Below are positions 34,108 through 44,908 of a stretch of DNA of 64,000 nucleotides, in pieces. Where the stretch lies: the NCBI GenBank assembly GCA_003427395.1, contig BFEA01000014.1, forward strand, positions 6,291,973 through 6,355,972, given 5' to 3'. Under the pieces are notes generated by a model, which ran no database searches, was not told the DNA's origin, and saw nothing but the letters and a program-made list of their open reading frames with translations. Position numbers and translations under genes: made by a program. Source of the stretch: Chara braunii. Lineage: Eukaryota > Streptophyta > Charophyceae > Charales > Characeae. Each line of letters opens with the position of its first letter. Position 1 is the first letter of the stretch.

Positions 34108-34464
34108 GGTTAAGCCCTTCAAATGGTCTACGTGGTTTGAAATTCTTATGCAACTCGTTGGGAGTGCGACAAGTAGCTAAATGCACACTATTGGTATATG
34201 CACTGGCTACCTTTGGGAGCATCTCATCCCCATTGACTTGATCCGGTCTAATGTGCATATGCAGAACTTGTTGCAGGATCTTATTCATTTGTTCAGTCTG
34301 ACCGTTAGTCTCTGGATGACGGCCAGATGAGATCAACAACTTAGACCCATAGACTCTCATCAACTCTTGCCAGTTCTGCCTCGTGAAACGGGTGTCTCTA
34401 TCACTAACTACAGACAATGGAATCCCGTGTTCACTGACCCAATGATCAAAGAACTTTTGGATTA
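34103..34464 (-). pseudogene. B2 integrase core fragment
   Basis: Minus strand MSVVSDRDTRFTRQNWQELM and PETNGQTEQMNKIL, giving the second Asp and the Glu of the DDE triad, then YTNSVHLATCRTPNELHKNF. Coding ends at PFEGLNL, so about the last third of integrase, including the chromodomain-like tail seen in B1, is deleted. Confidence 0.85.
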
Positions 34465-35589
34465 CTAAATATGTGCGTGCCTCCGCAGGCAGAGAAACAA
34501 AAACTGCATACTATCGACTATAACCATGACTTGGCTCTTGTCGTGCCTACATTTGACATGGGTGTCCATAAAGTCAATGGACACTGAGTCTCTCGACTGG
34601 TCAGGAATAGGCAAGGGTCTGAGAAGACCTAGAGGGGCACGCATAGAGGTCTTGTTTCTTTGGCAGACCTTACAACTGCGAACATACTCTATGCAGTCGG
34701 CCTTCATCCCATGCCTTATGTACGCGCGCATAAGGTTAGCTAGAGTCTTTTGCCAACCAAAATGTCCGTCAGTATCGCGGCATTCCCCTAGGATCAGACT
34801 ACGGACTTCCTCACGGTTAGGAACGCACAATCGGTCAACTACGCGAGTCTTCTCGAATAGCAGTCCGTCAGTAGTGCGGTAGCCCGGTTCGGACTCGGGG
34901 GCCTCCTTTACTCTCTTGAGGAGGTCACAATAGACAGGGTCCTGCGCATACGCCTCTCTAACTTTTTGTTGCAGGTCTCTCCCTATATCCAAATAGTGAA
35001 CTATCGCTCCAAAGTAGTCAACTCTCCTACTCAGAGCGTTCGCAACTACATTATACTTTCCTTTTACTGGCTTGAGCTCAAAATCATATTGGTCTAACTC
35101 TGCAGTCCACCTAGTAACCTTAGGTGTCATCTTGGCCAGAGTCTTCAGCCACCGTAACGTCTCGTGGCCTGAATAGACTTTAAAGTGCCTCCAAAGCAAG
35201 TAGTGCTTCCAGTGTTCTAATGCTTGCCTGAGAGCGTAGAGTTCCCTTTCGTAGGTGGATGTCGCTACCTTCTCCGAAGGCATCCTAGCAGACATGAACT
35301 CTACGGGTCTATATCCACTATCATTGTCTTGTTGTAATACAACACCTATACCATACTGGCTCGCGTCAGTGGTGACGACGAAAGGTAAGGAAGGATCGGC
35401 CACCTTAAGGACTGGGTACTCTATCAATGCCTGCTTCTTTTTCTTCATGGCAGACGTACAACCCTTGTCCCACTTCCAAATTGTTTCTTTCTTCAGCAAC
35501 CTACGAAGGGGTGCAACGATGGTGGAAAAGTTTCTCACAAACTTCCTGTAATAATTTGCTAGTCCTACGAACGACCGTAACTCTGTCAA
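34465..35589 (-). pseudogene. B2 RNase H and integrase zinc domain
   Basis: Minus strand, 374 residues open. LANYYRKFVRNFSTIVAPLR, FVVTTDASQYGIGVVLQQDN (RNase H), LRWLKTLAKMTPKV, NALSRRVDYFGAIVHYLD, then the HHCC zinc segment (ECRDTDGHFGWQKT ... SCKVCQRNK) and SIDFMDTHVKCRHDKSQVMV with the first DDE Asp. It is the longest intact pol frame in the window and ends by frameshift just after VIVD. Confidence 0.9.
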
Positions 35590-36357
35590 CGTGCGCCGTA
35601 GGCCAATCTCTAATCGCTGCGATCTTGCTATCTTCTGGCTTAATGTCGTCTTCGTCTAAGATATGGACTAGATGCAAAACTTGGGTCTTTGCCCATTCGC
35701 ACTTCTTTGCATTGATCTTGAAGTTGGCCTCTCTCAGCTTCTCCAAGACCTGCCTCAGATGACCCTCATGCTCCTGGAGGGTCCTACTGAACGCTAGAAT
35801 ATCATCTAAGTAGACAACTACAAACTTGTCTAACCACGGCCTAAACAAGTCATTCATACAACGCTGAAAAGTTGTTGGCGCGTTGGTTAGTCCAAAGGGC
35901 ATAACTATAAACTCGTAGTGCCCATATCTAGTCCGTAACGTGATCTTATCCTGATCATCATGATGGACCTCTATCTGATGATATCCATACTTCAGATCTA
36001 TCTTTGAAAATTACTTGCAACCCTACACCCAATCTAAAATATCATCTATACGGGGCAGTGGGCCCGCGTTCTTCACTGTGATAGCATTGAGACCCCTATG
36101 GTAATGCACATTTTAAGCTCTCCCTCCTTTTTTGGGACGAATAGAACATGTGCTCCAAATGGAGACGAACTGGGCCTAATCCAACCCTTCTTTAAGAGTT
36201 CATCTAACTGCTTGCGCAACTCCTCCAACTCCCGCGGGGACATCCTATACACTGCTCCTTTAGGAGTCCTACTGTCAGGCTCTATCTCAATGCAATGCTG
36301 GATGGGCCGCGGGACTACCCCTGTAGGCGGCTTAGCTAAATCTGTGTACGCTCCCAG
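35501..36357 (-). pseudogene. B2 reverse transcriptase
   Basis: Minus strand. The N-terminus (36073-36459) reads CIEIEPDSRTPKGAVYRMSP and SSPFGAHVLFVPKKEGELKM. The palm (35501-35902) has MPFGLTNAPTTFQRCMNDLF and FVVVYLDDILAF with YLDD intact. The middle (about 35900-36110) holds motif A out of frame. Confidence 0.85.
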
Positions 36358-36539
36358 CAGCTTGGCAATAACGGGATCTATGGGCTTTTCCTCTTTAGGC
36401 TCTGTAACTGGCCTAACATAGGCTACACAAACCTGTTCTTCTAGGTAGCAGCTTGGCAATAACGGGATCTATGGGCTTCTCCTCTTTAGGCTCCGTAACT
36501 GGCCTAACATAGGCTACACAAACCTGTTCTTCTAGGTGC
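36358..36539 (-). repeat. 91-bp tandem duplication in B2 pol
   Basis: CAGCTTGGCAATAACGGGAT starts at 36358 and 36449; the copies differ at only a few bases. The period is not a multiple of three, so it breaks the frame between protease and reverse transcriptase. Confidence 0.92.
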
Positions 36540-37076
36540 TGCTCCTTCACTAACCTCGCAAAAGCAAAAGCGCTAAGGCAGCAATATGCCAGGGAGTTGT
36601 CTACTCCTGACACATGAAACAGACGGGCAGTCTTAAGCCCGTCTGACGAACTAGGAAGCCTACACTCATGCTCTCTCAAATGGAGTGTGGCCCCTGTTGC
36701 CACTCGCCTGTCCATTCCTAGGACTATGTCAAATGGGAGGTTATCCTCTATGAGGAGAGTCTGGGAATGGAGGACTCTCTCCTCCTTCCCATCTTTCTCT
36801 AGGCGGAAGTACGCCTGGGCTCCCTCTACGTAATCTTCTACTCGCATCGTGCGGTTATCTGCGAGGAATGGACAGGTCTGCTAACTTCTGGACTTTCAAT
36901 CCCAACTTCAACTTTTGCAGCGCCTTTCTACTAATATAGTTGCGAGTGGCCCCACTATCTACGAGGGCCCCTACTCTGCCCCTAAAGACTTCTACGACTA
37001 CTTGTACCAACTGTCCTCTACTTTCTCTCTTCATCTTGGCCCATGCGGGCATTCTCTTCTTTAGCTCATCAGCCAT
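36413..37076 (-). pseudogene. B2 retropepsin and linker, DSG intact
   Basis: Minus strand. 36855-37076 carries GRVGALVDSGATRNYISRKA with the canonical DSG triad. The linker 36413-36847 has MRVEDYVEGAQAYFRLEKDG, NLPFDIVLGMDRRV and LHLREHECRLPSSSDGLKTA. The two are in different frames, joined near 36850. Confidence 0.85.
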
Positions 37077-37128
37077 GCCTATGAGGGAGGTGCTTAAAAA
37101 GACTCTAACACATGTCGTCTCTGGAGAG

Positions 37129-38398
37129 CTATCTAGGCATCAGCCTAAAACCTCTGCCATAGGCGCATGTGGTGTGGGTGTTTTCTGTCGGCTCGCGCTC
37201 GTTTCCCCACATGGCCTTATGGTAGGGGCAGTTGCAACCCCTACCGGCAGCTGCCTTTTGACCCCTGGGCAGCCCATCGGGCCTCTCTATACTTAGGACA
37301 ATATTTGATGATGTGGCCAGGGTCACCGCAATATATGCACTGCCCCTGGTCCACACGCTGTTGCCAGACGCGCTGGTCCAGGCCCAAATCTTCCCAAGGT
37401 TGGCCTTGTGGCAGATCTGGGTGCCAACCACTTCTCCTATAGGGTGACCTATTACCCCTATTTGGTGACCTATTTCCGGAATGGTTTTGTGGGGGACCTT
37501 GACCGTTACCTTCCGCTTGGCGGTTTCCCCTGCCGCCAACCCCCTGATCGCCTTGGGAACGACCACTCGAGGCTTTGCCCTCTTGGCCTTGGCCTCTACC
37601 TCCTCCTTGCAGCCTCCCTCCGGCCGTGACGGCAGCGTAACTCCTCCCCTGGCTAGCGCTACTGTCCACTTCCTCTTCTAGTCCCCACTCTATCTGATCG
37701 TAGGGGACTTCATCCATACCACCCTCATCTAGTGTAAGGATCAGGCGATCCTTTGTCCTGACCTGGCCCGAGATGGTACGGCCTTTCCACTTTTTGCCCT
37801 TTTCCAGGTCCTTGTGCTAGAAAGTGGAGACTGACATGGACAGTGCTTCGAATGCTACCACTTCCCTGCTCAAAGCATCATAGGTCATGGTAGGCTGCTG
37901 ACTTTTTTCAAAGAAATGCCCTCGTAGCTGTTCGGGCATAGCACGATATAAGAGGTTGACCAATTGTGTCTCAGTGACCCCATGGTCAGGAACGGCGACC
38001 AACTCGTCCATCACACCTTCAAGTGCCCTGGCACTCCTCCACTGGCGAGAATGGATGGTTTGCAGTTTATCTGAAGCTTCGGCACTACGGGTAACGTCTG
38101 CAAACCGTTCTCTCAATAACTTAAGGAATTTGCTGAGAGGGGTAAATGTCGAATATGCAACTAAGTCATCGTTGCAATTAGGGGCGCGACACAGGGAACG
38201 CACGAAGCTTGCTGCTTCCTCCCCAAGAGCGTGGATAGCTATCAGGACGTGCTCATCTGGGGCGACTTTCTGTAAGTGCACATACATCTTAATATTCACT
38301 TCCCAGTTGTCAAAGTTCTCCGCCTCCTTTCCACTATAGGAGTCGGGAAATTTCACTTTGACAGGCTCTCTCTCAGGTCTTGTACCACTTAGCCTCAC
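37129..38398 (-). pseudogene. B2 gag, N-terminally truncated
   Basis: Minus strand. 37817-38398 carries the capsid core (EPVKVKFPDSYSGKEAENFD, KLQTIHSRQWRSARALEGVM, RAMPEQLRGHFFEKSQQ). 37241-37717 carries the nucleocapsid with CIYCGDPGHIIKYCPKY, an intact CX2CX4HX4C knuckle. The charged N-terminus seen in B1 is absent: homology stops at 38398, where LTR-like sequence begins shortly after. Confidence 0.87.
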
Positions 38399-38439
38399 AG
38401 TCTCTCTCTCTCCCTTGGATTGTGCCCTGAATACACCCG

Positions 38440-39070
38440 CTCAGATCAGACTCCAACCCTGGCGCCTATGCCCACCCTGCTTCCCTATCACTACCCTAGC
38501 TATGGCTGTCATCAACACTCCCCTCTTCTTTGAACGTTGTCTTGCCCAAGTTGCTTGTTCACAGAAGCAGCAGCAGCGCTTCCACAACTTCACCAATGAA
38601 CAAGTGTGTCTTGTTGCTGCACTGTAGCAGCTAAATATCAGAATTGGACTGGGCTTGGCTTGCCTCAGACCGGTACCGGTCAGCTGTGGCCTGTCTGTGA
38701 CAATCATTTTGTCGGTCCAAAATCTTCCGGGCTTTCCTGGGACTTGCTGCAATTTTGTGAACTGGGACTTTCCGGATTTCTCTATAGGGTTACGGACAGC
38801 CTTTACACTACGCAGCCCCCTAGACTTCTCTGCGGGGTACTAGACCCTCGACCTGGCTCTTCCGGATGTTTCCTGGTTCGCGCCTACGGTGTTCGCTCGC
38901 CTATCGGACCTACGCCATTTTACAGGCCTACCTATGACATTTTACAGGCCTATCGGACCTGCAACAACTTACAAGACTATCGGGACCTACACCTCGCGAC
39001 GCTGGGACTTGGGATTTCAGAACCTTCTGGATTTGGAGCCGGCAGCCAGGGGTCTGCAGCTTGAAAGTTA
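38440..39070 (-). repeat. B2 right LTR-like sequence, degenerate
   Basis: Weakly matches the left LTR (CAGCGCTTCCACAAC, TTGGACTGGGC, ACCGGTACCG) and has several CTATCGGACCTRC-type repeats near 38900-38990. The right edge is uncertain, and no primer site is present. Confidence 0.45.
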
Positions 39071-39451
39071 AAATCCTTTCATGTACATGTTTGCTTGGTA
39101 TTTTTTTGTGGACATAGGAAAGACCTGCTTCTCTGTTGTGTTATTATCTGTTTGCAACTTTGCATCCATGTTTGCATCCACATTGTGTTATTAATACTTA
39201 TTATCTGTTTTTCTCCGAGCTACAGCAACAGTGAGGCTGCTGTTCTGGCATTTCCTTGAACTCTGAGCCTTAAGCCTTTTCACACTTGCCATCTGGGAAC
39301 GTACAGTGCATCGCCCATGCACTTTCTTGGTTATGCACTCTGATCCTTGAGCCTTTTCACACTTGCCAGGCCTTGTTGTGGTCCTGGGTCCATGTAATGG
39401 ATGGTGGTGGGTAAAGAAATATGCCAGGATGTGTGAGTATAAGCTTAAGTC

Positions 39452-39506
<55 letters not shown>

Positions 39507-39652
39507 ATGTCCTGGTTGCATGTAATTGATGATGGGCAAAGAAATATGGCAGAATGTGTGCGTATGTGCGATGGTCAATATACTGGAATGTTCTGTTTGA
39601 TGTGGATCCCTGGCCATTTTGTCGTTCGGCTTCTTCTTTGGGGATAATCCAG
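39071..39652 (+). other. NOMO intron with (CA)n
   Basis: Intron between B2 and the next exon. A (CA)n tract of about 24 units lies at 39455-39503. The GAGCCTTTTCACACTTGCCA-type words at about 39275 and 39350 show a short local duplication. The intron ends GGGATAATCCAG. Confidence 0.6.
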
Positions 39653-39781
39653 GTGACAGGTTTCTCAATTGGTGGGTGGGTGAGAGATGGTGCTGGTCAA
39701 GGTATCGAAGGGGCCTCAATATTGATCGATGGAGTTGAGCGTGTTGTGACAGATGACACAGGGAAGTACAAGATTGACCAG
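39653..39781 (+). CDS. NOMO exon, beta-sandwich repeat core
   Basis: 129 bases, 43 codons, phase 0 at both ends, between acceptor AATCCAG and donor GTAATT. It reads VTGFSIGGWVRDG, EGASILIDGVERVVTDDTGK and YKIDQ. Plant NOMO has VTGFSIGGRVVDG and a similar end in this repeat. The pattern (hydrophobic strand, G-x-V, then a D-x-x-G-x-Y turn) is that of carboxypeptidase-regulatory-like domains facing the ER lumen. It is separated from the neighbouring exons by 9.3 and 15.4 kb. Confidence 0.93.
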
Positions 39782-40033
39782 GTAATTGAAAGCAAACTCG
39801 CTGTCCTCCCTGGGCCTGATTTCTGTCTCCTTGGTTTCAGGTTCCACATAGAGTCTCTTCCTCAGAACTGGACCTTCTGATGGCCTACCTTGGGCCTTGG
39901 CTGTCGGGTGACCATGGCTCTGCAATTTAATAAGAGGTACTAAGCATACTTGCTGCGCACCTATGCGGCGCACTGCGCCATGCGCTGTGCGCACGTGAAT
40001 GATGCGTGCGCACAGGTACATGTGCTTTTTTTA

Positions 40034-40110
<77 letters not shown>

Positions 40111-40586
40111 TTGTGTACTTGGAAAAGCCAGCTAGTGCCACACCACAACTCAGGAAACAAGAAAAGAAAAATAGATGTCCTCAATGGACGGCAAGATATG
40201 TTGCTGTCTTTTCTTATTAAGGGATGTATGTTGCCGTCTTGTGATGGAGGATGCATCCATTTGGGTTTTGTCACGGGGCTCTAATGCTGTCAGTATCCCG
40301 TGAGGGGAAGATGCCCTCTGACAACAGGGGCACCGAAACAGTCCCTCAACGTACAAAATATGGTGGGGGCATCTTTCCACTTTCCAGGGGGAGATGCATT
40401 CTCATCTGTTGACACCTGCCCTCAAGAATGTTCTTGTTTTTTCATTTTTTTTTAAGCACAAACATAAAGGGAAGAACATCTGTCGGTCCTGACATTTCTC
40501 TGTTTCTTGCAATAACGTCAACAAGAGAATTTGAGTGTCGAGGACGACACCCTCTTCATGACTGTATCGTACCTGAAATTCCATAT
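39782..40586 (+). other. NOMO intron with (GT)n
   Basis: Intron beginning GTAATTGAAAGC. A (GT)n tract of about 37 units lies at 40035-40109. No other gene is supported. Confidence 0.6.
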
Positions 40587-40998
40587 ATGTACACAGGGTA
40601 GTTTTGGCACCTACCGCCAGCGCCTACCGTAGTCGGTAGGCATGCCTACCAGTCGGGCCGACCCGTAGGCGGACCCTTCGGCTGTCGGCAGACTGCCTTG
40701 CAATTTTAGTTTATTTTTCCTGATTACATGGTCGGCTTGAGGAGAGCAGCCCAAATCCGCAACAATTTTTTTTGGGGGTTGTGGGGGTTATAGGGGAGGT
40801 ATACGGGCTCACGCTTTCTTAATGATCTGTGCGGCGCTGGGGGTTGTAGGGGGTTAGGGGGCGGTATGGGGGAGTTGGTGGTGTTGATGGGGTTATTTGG
40901 GGTTCTGGACCCAGGTTGCCGACTGACCCCCGACCGGTAGGTGCCGACCAGCCGACGGTCGGCGCCAACCGTCGGTGTGGCTACTCTGCATGTACACA
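40587..40998. mobile_element. MITE-like element (40596-40989) with 9-bp target duplication
   Basis: ATGTACACA at 40587-40595 recurs at 40990-40998. The 394 bases between begin GGGTAG and end CTACTCTGC, with inverted GGCACCTACCG (about 40614) and CGGTAGGTGCC (about 40934) near the ends. Perfect or near-perfect palindromes occur at 40635-40650 and 40952-40975. The middle is G-rich. No protein is encoded. A 9-base duplication would fit Mutator-type transposition; that is inference. Confidence 0.5.
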
Positions 40999-41089
40999 CA
41001 AAGGAGACAATACACACCAACACGGGGAATCCACAGAACCCAAACAGTTTTGGGGAGCGCAGGCCCATTTTTTTTGTTTTTCTTCCTGT

Positions 41090-42086
41090 TGCAAGGAAAA
41101 TGAGCAGTAGTGAGATGACAAAGTCCAGAATGCACAATCACATTGAAAGCCAGAAAGTATCAGTGTCCAGAAGGCAGCATTGCACCAATATGACACCAAT
41201 GGAGAGTCGTAACACTGAAAACCAATGTCAATGAGAGCTTGCTCTCGCCACCATCAACACGAGTCCAGGACCTTCTCCCTACTTGGCGCTCTGCGCCCAG
41301 CCTACTTCCTACACAGCTACAATCTGCCTGCTAATTGACAATGCAACTGTTGACGTCAGCAGCCCACGGAGTACTTGAAGATGTCGCTCAATGCAGACCA
41401 TCGCCAATACCAGGTATGTGCCCTCACATCATCATCATCATCATCCTTCTCTCTCTCCCCTGACTTAACACCCACGTCTTCCCTTTGTACACCTGAAGAC
41501 CACCCCTGCGCCTCACTGTAGTCCAAACCCCAGCCAGCTACGGAGGCTGGGCTATGGCGCTGCCCCCAGCAGCGCCCTCACTCACACACGACCGCACGTG
41601 CTTGCACCTTGCCTCTCAGCGCCAGCAGCAGCCCACAAGCATCCGCTCCAGCAGCGCTGCCGCTAGCATGCAAGTGCCTGAATGCCAGCCCAGGCAGCAA
41701 GCTCTTTCCTGTATGGAAAGAGCCTGCCTCGATTGGCGCCCAGGCTGGCCTGGGCCACTGCCCAGAAGCTTCCGGTAGGCCCCAGGAGGCTGTGACTCTG
41801 ATGCAGCTGCTGGGCCTCCGTTTGGTTGGGCCTCCCCAACTGCTCGTGTATGAGGCTGCGATTCATGCCCAGGGCCTGCATTTCTGAAAGGCCTGGATGG
41901 CCGTGGAATGTCTTTGCTGCTCGGCCTGTGTTTCCCTCAACCAACTGGCGTGTCACAACTGCCTGGACCCCAAATACGAGATTGACAGCCGAGGGCCTCT
42001 CGTGATTTGTTAGGCCAGCCTTCACTTAGAGCGGGCACATCTGCAACAGGGGCCCCTTAGGCCTGCCGAGGACCCGGATCCTCACA
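41090..42086 (-). repeat. A4 3' LTR
   Basis: 997 bases; plus strand TGCAAGGAAAATGAGCAG to GGATCCTCACA. Family palindrome TTTCCTGTATGGAAA lies near 41707. The hairpin is decayed here (CAGCCTTCACTTAGAGCGGG near 42016). Confidence 0.92.
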
Positions 42087-42105
42087 TTCCCTCCTCCTTT
42101 TCTTC
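42087..42105 (-). other. A4 polypurine tract
   Basis: Minus strand GAAGAAAAGGAGGAGGGAA directly upstream of the 3' LTR, as in A2. Confidence 0.8.
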
Positions 42106-42106
42106 G

Positions 42107-43351
42107 ATAGTCCTTTGAGAAGTCTTCCAATCTGCAGCATCTTTCCCTTGAGTTCTCTTTCATAGCCTGCAATCACTTAGGTGCTGTTCACAGGAGTTCT
42201 TCTCTTGTGAACCACCGATCTTCTTTGGGATCGAGATGGTGTCTGAATCTGACACGATACTGCATCCTCGGCTTGGGAGGGCAGCCTCTGCCCGACGGTT
42301 TAGGCACTGGCAAAGTACGATGCTCCACGATTCCGTCGATTTCCACTTCACCATCCATGGTTGGGGGCAGCATTGACCGTTTGGAGGGAAATTGTGCAGT
42401 CTCTGCGAAAGGTGCCAGCTTTGAGGCGTGAAAAACTGGGTGTGTACGTAGATGAGGTGGGACATGAATTACATAAGAAGATCTGTCTATCCAATCCTCC
42501 ACTATGTCTAGGACCTCCCACGGACCGAAAAACTGTGGCATCAATTTGCGAGATATGCCCAGCTCTTGACCCAGTTCAGATGATTTGTCCCAGACTCTAT
42601 CACCTACCTGAAAGTTTGAGGGCTGTCTATGCTTATTCTCAGATGCAATCATAGCGTCCTGAGATTTTTGAATATGCTCTACAGCCTGCTCCAGTATCTG
42701 CTGATACTTAACAGCAAACTCTACGCTGCCAGGTGCTGCAGTGGTCTGTCTTTCGGGTAGCAGAAAATCAAGTGCGGTTCTGGGCTTCCAACCAAGATGC
42801 AATTGGTTGGGAGTCATACCAGTAGCACTGTGCACAGCATTGTTGTACAGACTGGCCACGAGAGGTATTTTCTCGTCCCAGTCATCCTGACTTGGCTTAA
42901 TGCCGAAGCAGGTGATGTACTATGTTGATCTGTTCTGCCTGGCCATTTGACTCAGGGTGATTCCCTGACGTCATTTGCAGCTTTGTGCCCATCTCTTCAG
43001 CTGTTGATTGCCACAGTTCACTGGTAAATATTACATCCCTGTCACTCACTATAGTCGTAGGGAGTCCAAAATCGCGTACCGAATTTTCCAGAAACGGTTG
43101 GATGACGTAATCAGTTTTAGCAGTCTCTGGCATAGTGATAAGTCTTGCATAATTGGAAAAGCACTGTGTCTCTTGCCTGTCCTACTGGTCACAAGAGTAT
43201 CCCTGAAGTCCATGGACACACTCTGACCAGAACCTTTAGGAATCGGCAAGGGCTTGAGAAGCCCAATCGGAGCCTGAGTCCTAGGTTTGTCCTGTTGGCA
43301 AACCTGGCAGGTTTCAACGTACTTTTCGCTTCGTGCATTATAGTGGGTCAC
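42107..43351 (-). pseudogene. A4 integrase remnant
   Basis: Minus strand. 43049-43351 has the cysteine pair (TCQVCQQDKPRTQAPIGLLK) and MDFRDTLVTS with the first Asp. 42897-43133 has IVSDRDVIFTSELW and NGQAEQINIVHH. A small deletion near 42897 removes part of the helix after the Glu. 42188-42859 has LYNNAVHSATGMTPNQLHLG, GPWEVLDIVEDW and the tail VEIDGIVEHR ... DRWFTREELL. At least three frame breaks. Confidence 0.87.
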
Positions 43352-44224
43352 AAAAATCTCTGCACTAGGTTAGCTGATGTCTTTTTATATCCAAAATGAC
43401 CAGTTGCATCATGACATTCTCCTAAAAACAAACTACGTAAAAACTCTCTATCTAGGACACACAACCGTTTATTCGCTGCCTTCTCAAGAAATAGTAAGCC
43501 GTCTACCATCGTAAATTCATCAGAAGTTAATTTATCCTTCTCTTGAAATTTACCAATGATCTCAGGCATAACTGGATCTCGCTGATAGGCCTCCACCAAA
43601 GATCGAGTTAGATCGTCATATATGCCACATTCAATGACTAGCGCGCCCAGATAATTTGCCCTGCGGGATAGTGCATCAGACACCTTGTTATACTCTCCCT
43701 TGATTGGATCAAGTTGATACTGATACATGTCTATCACTTGAATCCATCGTTTGAGTGCGTCAGAGAGTACAGGTTGTATCTTGCCATCGCAAAGTCTCAT
43801 GGTCAGACCTCAAGTAGAATCTGCCTAAGAGATAGTGTCTTGAGTGGACCAACGCTTTATATAGGACATATAGTTCAGGCTCATACGTGGACTTCGCTAG
43901 CTTTTGGGATGGCATCTTTTTGCTCATGTACTCGATTGGCCTCAACTTCTTCCTTTCCCTTCGTGCAAGGACCACGCCTATGCCATATTGGCTGGCGTCT
44001 GTGGTCACTACAAATGGCTGCTCAGGGTCCGAAAGTTTGAGGACTTTGTAGCGTGTCAAAACGTACTTCAATTTCTTGAAGCTTGCTTCACACTCTTCAG
44101 TCCACTCCCAAGGGGTGTCAAGGCGAGTAAACGGACGGTAATAGCCGCTCATCCCCAAAAAATGATCGGACCTCAGTAACGGTTTGAGGTCTGGGCCTGT
44201 CTCGTATGCTAGCCACTTTAGCAT
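43348..44224 (-). pseudogene. A4 RNase H and integrase zinc region
   Basis: Minus strand. 43760-44224 has FVVTTDASQYGIGVVLARRE and STYEPELYVLYKALVHSRHY. 43348-43800 has DALSRRANYLGALVIECGIY, then GECHDATGHFGYKKT (first zinc ligands of integrase). The LRWIKT segment is damaged, and a deletion after GYYRPF removes the usual VKNYSAIASPLTHL. Confidence 0.85.
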
Positions 44225-44908
44225 CGTCCGGCCTCAACCCATCCGCGGAGATTTGATGACCCAAGTACAAGATCTTGGTGCGACCGAACTCGCATTTCTC
44301 CAAGCTTACCTTGTACTGATGCTGTCTTAGGAGACCTAGCACTGTTTTCAAGTGCTCAGCGTGCTCCTCTACAGTCTTACTAAAGATAAGCATATCGTCG
44401 AGGTACACGACGATAAACTTGTTTAAGTAATCGTGAAAAATCCTATTCATTGTGTGTTGGAATGTTCCAGGGCATTGCATAGGCCAAAGGGCATCACCAC
44501 AAACTCGTACAAATTGTACCTGGTCTGAAAGGTGGTTTTATGTTGGTCCTCAGGTCTAATAGCAATTTGATGATATCCGGACTTCAGATCTATCTTTGTG
44601 AAGTACCGACATCCTTGCACTCTATCCATTAGGTTGTCGATGCGGGGTAGGGGCTTTGCATTCTTTACAGTGATGGCATTGAGGCCCCTATAGTCAATGC
44701 ACATCCTTAGGGTAACTTCCTTCTTAGGAACAAATAATATTGGCGCACCGTAAGGGGAGGTACTAGGTCGAATCCATCCATTCTTTGTGAGTTCTTTTAC
44801 CTGGCGGCGGAGCTCATCCAACTTAGGGGAGGTACTAGGTCGAATCCATCCATTCCTTGTGAGTTCTTTTACCTGGCGGCGGAGCTCATCCAACTTCGCA
44901 GGAGACAT
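44118..44908 (-). pseudogene. A4 reverse transcriptase with in-frame 72-bp duplication
   Basis: Minus strand. 44447-44908 has [13 protein letters not shown](R/K)NGWI twice in tandem (24 residues each), then [35 protein letters not shown] and [12 protein letters not shown]. After a one-residue deletion and frame change, 44118-44480 has FIVVYLDDMLIFSKT (YLDD intact) and YLGHQISADGLRPDDAKV. The duplicated segment lies in the fingers and is in frame. Confidence 0.88.
44753..44896 (-). repeat. 72-bp tandem duplication in A4 reverse transcriptase
   Basis: AGGGGAGGTACTAGGTCGAA starts at 44753 and 44825. Copies are nearly identical. The length is divisible by three, so the frame is kept. Confidence 0.93.

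Larger units (their letters stand above)
33329..39070 (-). mobile_element. Element B2, rearranged family B retrotransposon
   Basis: Minus-strand relative of B1. The left LTR starts at 33329 with TGCAATCAGACTCG, the reverse complement of the B1 LTR end. Coding sequence lies at 34103-38398, and a degenerate LTR-like stretch at about 38440-39070. Integrase tail, gag N-terminus, leader and primer site are all missing, so two internal deletions flank the coding block. The right boundary is approximate. Confidence 0.75.

Noticed and set aside
34465-35589. 374-residue open frame considered as a domesticated retroelement gene
   Set aside because: It covers only RNase H plus integrase N-terminus, ends by frameshift, and the rest of B2 is decayed; no sign of a separate promoter or conserved start.
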